64,000 nt of DNA. It comes from Cyrtodaria siliqua (lineage: Eukaryota; Mollusca; Bivalvia; Adapedonta; Hiatellidae). The DNA lies in NCBI GenBank assembly GCA_037043455.1, contig JAWPHD010004487.1:62001-126000 (forward strand). Direction: 5' to 3'. The number at the start of each line of letters is the position of its first letter. Positions within the stretch are counted from its first letter, which is position 1. Made by a program: the position numbers and the translations under genes. Shown here one piece after another: positions 46,815 to 57,299 of this stretch. Below the pieces are notes generated by a model. It worked only from the letters and a program-made list of their open reading frames with translations, was not told the DNA's origin and made no database searches.

Positions 46815-47995
46815 TATAAATCCCTTCTTTTCTACTATGGTTAATACTATCTATCCGAAGGAACTTCAACTCGACAAAGCTAACATTTTTGATACTGTCG
46901 CTTCCTTTCTTGATCAACATCTCTCTATTGAAAATGGCAAACTAATTAGTATAATCTATGACAAGAGAGGTGAGTGTAATGTTGATATTGTTAATTAACC
47001 CCATTTAGATGGGGATGTTCCCCGAGCTAATTCTTATGGGGTCTACGTTTCTCAACTTGTTCGGTTTTTTACAGCTTGTAGTCGTGTTGAAGACTTTAAT
47101 ATTCGTAATGTTTGTATAACTAAAAAGCTACTCCAGCAGGGCTACCGCTACCATAAATTTCGACAAACCTTTTAAGTTTTTGTTTATTACTCTGATCTAC
47201 TTTTAAAACACGGAAGTAATTTAAGAACGCTTCTGCGACAAGGACTATCACAACTTGACTTTTATGGTGATGTGATTTATTAACTTCCTAATATCCTTTG
47301 TCATAATCACTTTCATACAATCTTTAGTAAATTTGTTATAACGTATATCAAAAGAGTTTATGACTATCATTTTGCAACGCACGTTTAGTGGTTTACCCAT
47401 TTACAGTTCGCCACTATGCTCTCCTCTTTGTGCGAATTCCGGACAGATTGTGGACCCTATAATGACGTCTACCTAAATGCTTATAGGACGGCAGCGTTTG
47501 ATGTTTGTCTTTAATATTGTCTTGTCGTACCCTTAAAGGTTTGTTTTCTTGTTTCTCTGGCTTATGCCAAGTCTTTGAGCACTTACTTTATGCCTTTCTA
47601 GGCTTTTTTATATTATATACATAGGCTCATTTATGTGTTTTACTTATATTGCCTATATTATTACTGGTATTTCCTATTAAAGCTGTCTTGTTTGTTAGAG
47701 ATTATAACCTGGTGGGGATATCTTGTTTACTCTGTCCCGTGTATTGGGATGACGATAGGGTAAGAGTGAAGATTGGTGCACCCTAGAACCTAATCCCCTA
47801 GCGGCCTTTTTTGCCACTGACCGTTCCAAGGGGGTAGCCCTGTTGGCAAATATTTTGTGTTTGTGATATCATATCATCCCTTTTATTCATCTTTGTGATT
47901 GTTTTTTATTTCTATGTGTGTTTGTGTGTTTGTGTTTGACTGTGGTCCTTGAATGCTACATTTCCTGTTCGACTGTTATATTTACTTTTGATAAT
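46815..47995 (+). mobile_element. Penelope-like element copy F, C-terminal half
   Basis: 5'-truncated at N-P-F-F-S-T-M-V-N. Then E-L-Q-L-D-K-A-N, G-D-V-P-R-A-N-S-Y-G-V-Y-V-S-Q-L, E-D-F-N-I-R and T-L-L-R-Q-G-L-S-Q, with stop codons (for example after D-I-V-N near 46995), and the PLE 3' tail to about 47995. It lies in intron 1, ending about 70 bp before exon 2. Confidence 0.7.
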
Positions 47996-48066
47996 CTGAT
48001 CTACACCATATTTCGTGTGTCATAGCTTTGCTATTGTCCTAACGTATGTTGTCTTATTTCTAATAG

Positions 48067-48305
48067 CTCCGGGGGTAGTTGCAAAAAGCACCCAATTCGA
48101 CACCACCCTGATGATATGCATCATCAGAAATGCAGCACTATTACCACCACCATCAACGGGGTGGGACAATTTGCCGAACATCACTGAAGCAACCGAAGAA
48201 GACAATCTGGCACGGGTTAAATGGTACAGAAACAAGTTGGTACATAACTCCTTGCAGACATTGTGTAACCATGATTACACAGCGTATAAACAGGATCTTG
48301 AAAAT
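48067..48305 (+). CDS. HEPN-STAND-ankyrin gene, exon 2 (HEPN catalytic region)
   Basis: The acceptor is TTATTTCTAATAG ending at 48066. The exon is 239 bp, entered in phase 1 and left in phase 0 (AAT, then GTAGGA). It encodes the core of a DZIP3-like HEPN domain: S-T-Q-F-D-T-T-L-M-I-C-I-I-R-N, then G-W-D-N-L-P, then A-R-V-K-W-Y-R-N-K-L-V-H-N. The R at 48228-48230 and H at 48243-48245 form an Rx4H motif, the metal-independent RNase signature of active HEPN domains. I infer RNA cleavage as a possible output; many DZIP3-like HEPN domains are untested. The open frame upstream to 48015 is intronic. Confidence 0.8.
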
Positions 48306-48471
48306 GTAGGACTGCTTTATATATATTCAGTACTTGACATTTAAGACCCTTCTTACAGATATATCTTCACATTCTTCTACATGCTAAAGTAGATCACACT
48401 TCTACATTTGTATCACATTTTCTCTCTAAATGAATGTTCCATACTTTATTTGTTGATTATAAATAATACTT

Positions 48472-49549
48472 TTTAGCTTGACTGATCAAAGATCAGCAGA
48501 GCTTATGCCGTCGTGCGTCGTCCGTCGTCCGTCTGTAAACTGTTTTGACTCCTCTGAAACTACTGGACGGGTTTTCATGAATCTTGACAGGAATGTTGCT
48601 CTTGATGTCTAGTTGATGCTAGGAAGCATTCAGGTCGGCCAAACATTCAAAATGGCCACCACGGCTAAAAATAGATTTTGAAATGCGATTTTGTGGCGAC
48701 TACTTCTCAAAAACCATAAGTGATATTGATTTGGAACCTATACCAAAATGACTTGCACGACATATAGTTGGTCCTAACCAAAGTTCATTTTGACTGGATG
48801 TCATACATGGCATGGCCGCCTAGCGGCCATCTTTGTTTACATGGAGTTATATAGAAAAAGACTGTGGCGACTAATCCTCTGAAACTACTTGATGGAATTT
48901 AACAGGAATGTTGCTCTTGATGTCTAGTTGATCCTAACAAAAATTCAAGTTGGTAGAAATTCAAGATGGCCGCCATGCTAAGAAGCGACTTTGTGGCGAC
49001 GACTTCTCAAAAACCGTAAGTGATATTCAATTGGAACCTTTATGAAAATGACTGGTGCGACATGTACCTCTGAAACTGCTTGACGGATTTTCATGAAACT
49101 TCACAGGAATGTTGCTCTTGATGTCTAGTTGATCAGAGCAAAAGTTCAGGTCGGAAATTCAAGATGGCCGTAACGGCTAAAAATAGATTTTAAAAATGCG
49201 CTTTTGTGGTGACTACTTATCAAACAACATTAGTGATATTGATGTATAACCTTTACCAAAATGACTGCCAGGACATTACCAAAGTTCGTTTTGATTGGAT
49301 GTCAAACCTGGCTTCCAGTGGCCATCTTTGTTTATAGTATAGCTTTATAATTAAAATTTGTGGTAGCATTATGACATTTTTATAAGCAAAATTCATTTTG
49401 ATTCTATGTCAAACATGGCCGCTAGCGACCATTTCTTACATAGAGTGATATAGGAAAAGCTTGTGGCGACTACTTCTGAAAGTGTTAGTCTTATTTCCAT
49501 ACAACGTCACAAAATCTATCAGTAGAGCTTCAAGGTCATTGACCTCTTG
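48472..49549 (+). mobile_element. Tandem-core element, about three units, in intron 2
   Basis: Left end TTTTTAGCTTGACTGATC with the CTGATCAAAGATCAG hairpin and a short GTCC stretch; cores with CAAGATGGCCGCCA and GGCGACTACT; right end AGAGCTTCAAGGTCATTGACCTCTTGTT. The same family as 5503-7494 and 24866-26154. Confidence 0.55.
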
Positions 49550-50758
49550 TTAGTCTCTTCTCCAAAAGTCAGGCAAGCTGATGCGATGGAGAATTGTCTG
49601 TCGTACGTAGGTTGTCTTTTTGTTGAAACACGAATATTATTTAGTACAGGTTGTCCGATGTTCACGAACGTTAATTTGGACAGTTGTTTCAGTTAGATCT
49701 CGGAGAAGTTCGACACTGTGCACAATTGATGTATGTGCTACGGAGTTATTTCCTTTAGTTATTGAAAACTAAATGAATTTCACCTTGTGAAATTAACAGC
49801 TTTAGTAAACAGTTTCCTATTGCCTACGATTTTGATTGATGAAGATATCTTTAAAGTTTATCACAAGCTATGCCCTTGATTATGTTTAAATAAGTGAACT
49901 TTAATTTATGAAATAGATAACTTCACAAGTATAATACCCTCGCTCCTGAAACTTAAAAAGTATATTGCCCTTGGTGAGAAGATGACGTCTCTTGCTTTTG
50001 GGCTCCGTAGGCCAAACACCATGGTCACACTGACCAGACAATGATACGACAACTGAACTGTACAGACAAAACGCTCTATCCGATATCATTTTGTGACAGT
50101 CGAATATTCCAATCGAATGATGTATCTGACAGTTACTTACCTCTTTCTTTACATTATAAATGAAATAATGAATAAACTTTTAAAAAATATGTTTCTTGAA
50201 TTATTCCAGAAAGTGACCCCAAAAACCTCATTTAGGGATTCACTTACCTTTGGGGTCCCTTTTAAAAATATGGAGAAATATAAAACACACATTTGAGGAA
50301 AGTTTGGTACTTTTGTCCGGCGTGTCTAGATTGAATCCTAAAACCTGGGTTTTGGTCCCTAGCTACTTTCTTTACATAATAATTCGTCGTTTGTGATACT
50401 GCTGTTAATATTGTTTACTCCACAGTTTTTCAAAAACTATTCATAGTGATACATTGACGACAACTATACACGCCTATTAAATGTAGGTCACAGTTACCTG
50501 CCGTATCTTTCTTTTTGGATGTTCACACCGCCATCAACTTCGGCTTGTTGCTTGCAATATATCTTTGCCTTGTTTACATTATTTCCCTTTGATAAAGGTT
50601 TAACCTGGAACTTAACCTTGTCTTTTACGAGAAAGTATGGCTAATAACTATGAAAGTATGTATATGTCTACAACAATGAACTGATGGGCGTATATGCTTT
50701 GCTAAACGGTGCTCTTGTTTGACACACCTTATTAATACAATTCCTCATTTCAATTCAG
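49550..50758. other. Intron 2 remainder, no gene recognised
   Basis: AT-rich with a few short open frames (49901-50089 on -, 50093-50296 on +) that I do not recognise and cannot support. It ends with the acceptor TTTCAATTCAG before exon 3. Confidence 0.5.
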
Positions 50759-50906
50759 GCTATCAATGGTCTGGATTCAGCAGGTATCCTGAAGATAACG
50801 ATAGACCAAGCACTATCTGCAGAATTAGTTGCTGGGAATCAACTGAATGAACTACGTCAGGAGATAAAGAGACTAAATGAAGAAATAATTCCTCGTCATA
50901 TTCAAG
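50759..50906 (+). CDS. HEPN-STAND-ankyrin gene, exon 3 (coiled-coil linker)
   Basis: 148 bp between TTCAATTCAG and CAAG/GTAAAC, phase 0 in and phase 1 out. It encodes 49 residues with a heptad-like, Leu/Ile- and charge-rich helix (V-A-G-N-Q-L-N-E-L-R-Q-E-I-K-R-L-N-E-E-I-I-P), a probable short coiled coil between the HEPN domain and the NTPase. The split G joins AT at 54910 to give Asp. Support comes from reading-frame continuity on both sides and clean splice sites; the sequence itself is family-neutral. Confidence 0.7.
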
Positions 50907-50954
50907 GTAAACATTGCTTTATTTTATAATTTTGTAAGAGCCATGGTACTAAAT

Positions 50955-51715
50955 AGTATTGTGTGAAGTTCATATATCTGACTTTACACTTGTTAGTGAT
51001 AAATTACCTGTACCAATTCTTTCGTCAGTCAGGTCATACTTTTAGTAACGTTACTGTTCAACCGATTAAATATATAATTTATGATAATGATGCTACTAAA
51101 ATCTTTAAAATAAAAGCTAGACATATTGCAGAACTTAAGTGGATAAAAAACTTACAGACACCATATCCACTCGGCCTTAATGACAATATTTATCAACAAG
51201 GAAATATTTCAAAAGATCCTTATATTGACATTTTTCTATATTTTCTATTCGAAAGCGTAACTCTAGGTATCATGGTCGTAGGCGTAATGGTAACATCAAA
51301 CGTAAATCGCGTGTAATTATTTCAGTCGCTGATTTACATACTATTTTTTAAACAATCTGGAAAGCACTCTATGCTTTCACGGCTTACCACTTTGTCCATT
51401 TCTTCACTGAAGTTGATCGACGAGGAAGCAGACAAAATGTTCATTCGTACAGATCCCTTGTATAACACTGCTTCCATAATCCAAAGCTACACACAACATG
51501 GTCTCCGATGCCATATTGACAAGGAGTCTGATCACGTCAGGCATTTTCTAAAATTACTATATCTTAATAAAGGTATTGATTTCATTGACATGCCTAGTAT
51601 TTTTCGAGATAATAATAACACTACTGATTTAATAACACTACAGTACTACTATTGTAGTCGGGGTGACCTTTTACGGCTGCCACACAACACTAAACAAACA
51701 CTACTGTGATTGTCA
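50955..51715 (+). mobile_element. PLE N-terminal fragment with GIY-YIG endonuclease tail
   Basis: The open frames at 50963-51316 and 51371-51709 encode, in order, a stretch ending A-E-L-K-W-I-K-N-L-Q-T-P-Y-P-L-G-L-N, typical of the C-terminal half of PLE GIY-YIG endonucleases (E-x2-W-I-x2-L-x-T-x2-P-x-G-L-N). Next come a basic R/G/N-rich linker in a shifted frame and a helical domain with N-K-G-I-D-F-I-D-M-P. No RT follows. An endonuclease N-terminal to the linker indicates a Naiad-type PLE. It lies in intron 3, just after exon 3. Confidence 0.6.
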
Positions 51716-51849
51716 ATACATACTGAGAGTGTCAGTATGTGTTGACATTCACAGAGAAAGGGTGATCCCTTGGAAGCAACTAACACAACCAAGAGAGAAA
51801 GTAGCAGACTCGGTTTTATTGGTCATGAGAGATAATTATAAGATGCAAC

Positions 51850-53070
51850 ACCTCTCACGCCTCCTAACACCGTCATATGCCTGTCATCGCCGTGTTCTGG
51901 TTGAATGATTTTTGGTGGAGTTATGGCCCTTTAAACATTTTATACACAAACTTTGTCCGGGCTATTGTGCAGGGATGAGAACCAGGCCTAGTGGTGCATG
52001 TCATCAGTATGTTCTGGTTGAATTATTTTTGGCGGAGTTATGGCCCTTTAAACGTTTTAATACGCAAATGTTGTCTGGACTAGTTCTCCGGAACCTCTGG
52101 CCGGATTTCAACGAAACTTTGCAGGGATGATCAGTACCATGTCCATTTGTGCATATCGTCACGTCACCGTGTTCCGGTTGAATGTATTTGTGCTGACTTT
52201 TAGCCCTTTAAAGTCTAGTCTCTTCTGAACTCCTGGACGAATTTCAACGAATTATTGGGGGGATGATGAGTACCAAACCTAGTTGCGCATATTCCGGTTG
52301 AATGCTTTTGGCAGAGTTATGGCCCTATAAAGTTTCTAATACACTAACATTACAGGCTAGTTCTCCTGAAAGCCTGGCGGGATTTCAACAATATTTGTCA
52401 GGGATGATCAGTACCAAGCCTAGTTGCACACATTTATAATCACCCTGTTTTTTTTTTTGATTTTTGACACAGTTATTGCCCCTTATACACAAACTTTGTC
52501 CGGACTCATTTTCCTGAACTGACTGGATTTCAGTGGAACTTGGTAGGAATAATCATTACCAAGCGTAATTGCACATATTGCTGCCATGTTCTGGTTGAAT
52601 GATTTTTGTTGGAGTTGTGTGTGGCTTTTTAACAGTTTTAATACAATAACTTTGAAAAGACAATTTCTCCTGAACACTTGGCCGGATTTCAATGAAACTT
52701 GACAGGAATAATCAGTACGAAGCCTAGTTACGCATATCAGCGCTGTGTTCCGGTTGAATGAGTTTGGCCCCTAAGAAGTTATGACCCCTTATACACAAAA
52801 GTAGATATACAAATCAAACAGGAAAAGTAGCATTCAAGGACGACAGTCAACCACAAACACACAAGGAAAAAAAGAACAACTTTAAAGATGAATAAAAAAT
52901 ACCTCTTTATATTCTGATTTATATGAACAGTATTATAAGATCAGCATTGATAACATTACTAAATGAGAATGTTTCAGTAAAACTTGACAGGTAATGATCA
53001 GTACCAAGCCTAGTTGCGCATATTGTTGTCGTGTTTCCCATCACATACTCCATATAGCCAGTAGAGTGAT
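51850..53070 (+). repeat. Array of about 150-bp cores in intron 3
   Basis: About seven diverged units with TTCCGGTTGAATG, GGAGTTATGGCCCTTTA, CTTTGTCCGGACTAG and GGATGATCAGTACCAAGCCTAG. A reverse-strand PLE 3'-tail fragment (AGTAGCATTCAAGGACGACAG) interrupts it at about 52815-52890. Confidence 0.6.
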
Positions 53071-53099
53071 ACAAGCCCCTTTATTAAACTTGGAATGAT

Positions 53100-53830
53100 A
53101 TTACATATGAAAAATATTGACATGTTAGTGAAGAAACATAATGCATTAGAAAAAAACATTGTTTCTTTTGTACCGTCTCATCGCGTAATACATTTCTGTT
53201 ACTTGAATTTCTCAAACAGTTTTGAATGGTGTGTTCCCACAGCTGATGACCTTATGTCCCCCTACATAACCCAGTGTTGATTGAAATTATTACAAAATTA
53301 TGCTCTTTGTTCAGTCGCATCGCGTAACACTTGTTTATTACTTAAATTTCTCAAACAGTTTTGAATGTGTTGTTCCCAAACTAATGAGATATTGCGACGA
53401 AACTTGCTGTGTAGGTAGCTTATATGGAACGGAAGCTTGGGATTACATTTCAATTCACTTGGGTCAAGGTCAAGGTCGCTGTAACTAAAAATAGAGAAAC
53501 ATACTTTCACTTTTGTTAGGAATGAGTTATTAGGACGAAACTTGCTGGGTAGGTAACTTATATTGGGAGGAAGCTTGGGATTGTATTTGAGGTCATTGGG
53601 ATCAAGGCTACAGTGATTACAAATATAAAAACGGTTTCTGCTCAATAACTTTGATTATTAGTGAAATACTGCAACTATCTAGGTAGTTATATGGAAAGGA
53701 AAATATAGAAAGGAAACATGGGATTGCATTGGAGTCATTTGTGGTCAAGTGAAGGTTGCAGTTACTAAAAATTAAAAATGGTTTCCGCTCAATTACTTTT
53801 GTTTTTGGGAGGTGGGGTCTAAAACCCACT
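53100..53830 (+). repeat. Array of about 165-bp cores
   Basis: Three to four diverged units with TGTTCCCA, CGAAACTTGCTG-GTAGGTA, GGAAGCTTGGGATT, GGTCAAGGTCAAGGTCGC and CTCAAT-ACTTTTG. No gene is seen. Confidence 0.55.
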
Positions 53831-53879
53831 CAAGGACAAATTGGCAAATGGAAGAATTACGAACGTCTTTATATTGTCA

Positions 53880-54909
53880 AATGCTGTAAGTGAACGAAAT
53901 GACCCGACTTGACTGACTGAATAATAACTGCTAATTCCCCGCGCATTGACATTTGGAAAAAAATGCAAACGTCCTCATTGTCAAATGTTGTATTTCATTT
54001 CTGATCATCAGTTAGCATTTGAGATTATTCGGGTCCCTTGTGTCCAAATAGAAGAGACATATCCGATATGACCCGAATTGACTGATTGAATAATAACATT
54101 GCTGGTTCCCCGCGCATTGATACTTGAAAAAAATACAAACGTCTTCATTTTCAAATGTATTTCATTTCAGATCAGCATTTAGCATTTGAGATTATTCGGG
54201 TCTCTTATGTCCAAATAGAGACGACATGTCCGAAATGACCTGAATTGGTTGACTGAATAATAACATTCCTTGTTCCCCGCTCATTTGCACTAGGACAAAT
54301 ATTGAAGTCTACATTGTCAAATGTTTTATACTTTTGTTTTCTTACTTGAATTTCGAATAGTTGATTCCACTACTCCAAACTTTAAAGCTTCTGAGTATTG
54401 TTTAATCACACTTAGGATATGTTACCTGCTTCTTAATTCAGTCTTTTGACTGTTACCTACTATACGCAGGCTTCATAACCTCTGCTCCCAACTAAATTGC
54501 ATTTGGTTTATTTCGCCCATTGTCTTCTCGTTTAGGGCAAAACTTTTGTTAGAAAATGGGATCATACGCCGCTGGCCAAGGAATGGTGTGAAAATACCTC
54601 ATTGAAGGTTCGATTTTCACCGTCATATGCATATCATGTTCGGGATGGCTCAAATTTTGTGCTATTGACATTTTAAATATTGAGTTCTGCTCAACCCGGG
54701 GCTAGAGGGCGTGTACGCTAACAATCACAATTCACTACCATTCATGAACAGTCTCAGTCAAACCGAGACTGTACTATTTTTTTATTTATTATGTTCGACG
54801 ATTTCCAAATTTCTCTTTTCATACTGTTTAATATATCAGCACATATCGCTTATTGACACTTGCAAAAAATACAAAAGTCCTCATTGTCAAATGTTGTATG
54901 TCATTGCAG
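53880..54909 (+). repeat. Repeats resembling the exon-4 acceptor region
   Basis: Units of about 170 bp at 53950, 54122 and 54290 contain AAAAAATGCAAACGTCCTC, TTGTCAAATGTTGTATTTCAT and CCCGAATTGACTGA-TGAATAATAAC. The first of these words recurs at 54862 just before exon 4. The sequence between 54341 and 54850 has no recognised gene. The open frame extending upstream of 54910 is intronic. Confidence 0.5.
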
Positions 54910-57299
54910 ATCTGCACAACTCCCTCATTAATACTTGGAAGAAGGACGAAACACTCTACAGTGAGACGCATGCTTCCAATTTAATCTACAATGAATGCAT
55001 GAAAGGTAACTTCGTAACAATATCAGGAAATTCTGGCTCTGGAAAAACTGCTATCGCCAACCATACAGCGATAAAGTTACAAAAACAAGATTATACAATT
55101 ATTCCAGTGGATAATGTGAAAGAAATCAAGGATTACATGGGCCAATCACGAAGGCAAGTATTTGTGATAAATGATATTGTGGGTAAATCAGTAATAGATG
55201 AGATAAGGCTATCAGAGCTGGTGTCGTATAGCGATACTATTGAATCCTTGGTAAAAGATACTGACATTAAGGTTATTGTCACATGCAGAAAACAGGTCCA
55301 TGCAGATCCAAGGTTGAAAAATACATTTGTTTGTAAAAACGCCATTGATTTGCACCATGAAAAGCATAAACTTACAAGGGAGGAACGAAAGCATATTTTA
55401 TCAAAGCATACAGGCAAACATATACTTGAGCTCTTAATTGACACCAATGCTATACTTGATGCTGAGTATACCAATTTTCCACTTCTTTGTAAGTTGTTTG
55501 GTGCAAACCCACGCTTTCAGAAGAAAAAAGATGATTTCTTTAAAAATATGTTTAGTATATTAACATCTGAGTTAGAAGATATCAAAGCAAATGATCCAGT
55601 ACACTTCTGTGCTTTAGTTCTATGTATGCTGCATGACAATAACTTTAATAGTGAGCTTTTAGATCCTTTCTACTCAGGTGAACCTATTAAAGAAAGAGTG
55701 CGCACTATTATGGAAGCTTGTAAAGTACCTCGGGATAAAACTCTCTCTGATATAAAGTTTAGTATGGAAAAGTCTGTCGACGTATATCTAGTACAAGAGT
55801 ACGATTCGTTTCGATTTGTACACGATACTCTATACGACGCCACTGCCTCTTTGTTTGGTAAGGACTACCCACGTGTTTTGTTAAAGTATTGCAAATCAAG
55901 ATTCATTAGAGAACGAATATGTATTGAAAATACTGCAGCCTCTGATGCAAATCCCTTTGTAGTCATATATACCAAGCATTATTCAAAACTAGCGGAACGA
56001 TTGTGTTTGGAAATTGAGCGCGGCCATTTTCATGATGCGTTCTCAAATCGCTTTATTGACGATACGACATTTCAGGCACGATTCATTCAGTATATGGGCA
56101 ATCTATCAAACGTAAAACTTACTCACATCTTTCTACAAACTAGCATGAACTACACCGGCGGTATATTTGATGCATTTGATGAAAGTAACATACATAATTC
56201 AAACACACTACTTCTTCTGCGGCGAAGTCATTGTAAAGCCTTACATTGGTTATTGGGGAAAAATATACACTTACTATTTGAGTTTGTGTTTCGAAGGCTG
56301 AAACAAGTATTAATCAAACAGCGTTTATCATTGATACCAATAGCCTGTCTCGGAGGTAACATAGATATAGTTACTAAGTTGCTAGATGATGGTAAGTTCG
56401 GTACTGTGAGAGATACATGGGATATTGCAGGGGAACAGCGTGTGTCTGTATTACACATGGCCGCAATATCCGGCAGTTCTGCATTGGTACAATTGGTCCT
56501 AGACAAAGGTATAACAGACGTTAATATTGCAGCTTTCGGCAATTGTACTCCGTTGTTGGTCGCATCTATTAGAGGTCATTGTGAAGTAGTGAATGTATTA
56601 TTACAAAAAGGTTCAAATGTAAATCTGACTTACAAAGATGTAATTACTCCACTGTTTGCTGCATCTGTTGATGGCCAATTTGATGTAGTGAAGCTTTTAT
56701 TAGAACACAAAGCAGATGTAAATCAGAGTGACACAGATGGAAATACTGCCCTGTGTGCTGCATCTGCTGTTGGCCACTGTGATGTAGTGAAGCTATTATT
56801 AGAACACAAAGCAAATGTAAATCAGAGTGACACAGATGGAAATACTGCCCTGTGTGCTGCATCTGCTGATGGCCACTGTGATGTAGTGAAGCTATTATTA
56901 GAACACAAAGCAGATGTAAATCAGCGTGACACAGATGGAAGTACTGCCCTGTGTGCTGCATCTGTTGATGGCCACTGTGATGTAGTGACGTTATTATTAG
57001 AACACAAAGCAGATGTAAATCAAAGTAACACTAATGGTAATACTTCCCTGCATGGTGCATCTGATAATGGCCACTGTGATATAGTGAAGATATTATTAGA
57101 ACACAAAGCAGATGTAAATCAGAGTGACAATAATGGTTGTACTTCCCTGAATGGTGCATCTGTTAATGGCCACTGTGATGTCGTGAAGCTATTATTAGAA
57201 CATAGAGCAGATGTAAATCAGAGTAGCAATAATGGTATTACTCCTCTGAATGGTGCATCTGTTAGTGACCACTGTGATGTCGTGAAGCTATTATTATAA
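54910..57299 (+). CDS. HEPN-STAND-ankyrin gene, exon 4: NTPase and first ankyrin repeats
   Basis: The acceptor is GTCATTGCAG at 54909. In phase with exon 3, it encodes an nSTAND-type P-loop NTPase: Walker A G-N-S-G-S-G-K-T at 55026-55049, Walker B-like Q-V-F-V-I-N-D-I-V-G at about 55155-55184 (Asn where the second acidic pair member is usual), and V-I-V-T-C-R (sensor-like, about 55272-55289). A long helical region follows (about 55400-56300), then ankyrin repeats from about 56330, each ending G-H-C-D-V-V-K-L-L-L-E-H-K-A-D-V-N-Q. TAA at 57297-57299 replaces the Glu codon of the eighth regular unit. Exons 1-4 give 1002 residues. It is probably a cytosolic sensor switch; ligand and partners are unknown. 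Confidence 0.8.

Noticed and set aside
48015..48066. ATG at 48015 as a gene start
   Set aside because: The codons before 48067 look like intron (polypyrimidine tract and AG), and joining exon 1 restores the HEPN domain in phase.
49901..50089. 62-codon reverse ORF with a Ser-Gly-Gln-Cys-Asp-His stretch in intron 2
   Set aside because: No homology recognised, no splice or start support; short enough to occur by chance.
54711..54909. Start of the large ORF at 54711 as the true N terminus
   Set aside because: The 66 codons before 54910 are Leu/Tyr-rich with no domain. A strong acceptor at 54909 joins exon 3 in frame, so this part is intronic.
56644..56961. Reverse ORFs opposite the ankyrin repeats (Cys/His/Leu-rich), also at 57361-57555 and 58450-58644
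   Set aside because: Shadows of the periodic 99-bp ankyrin coding sequence.
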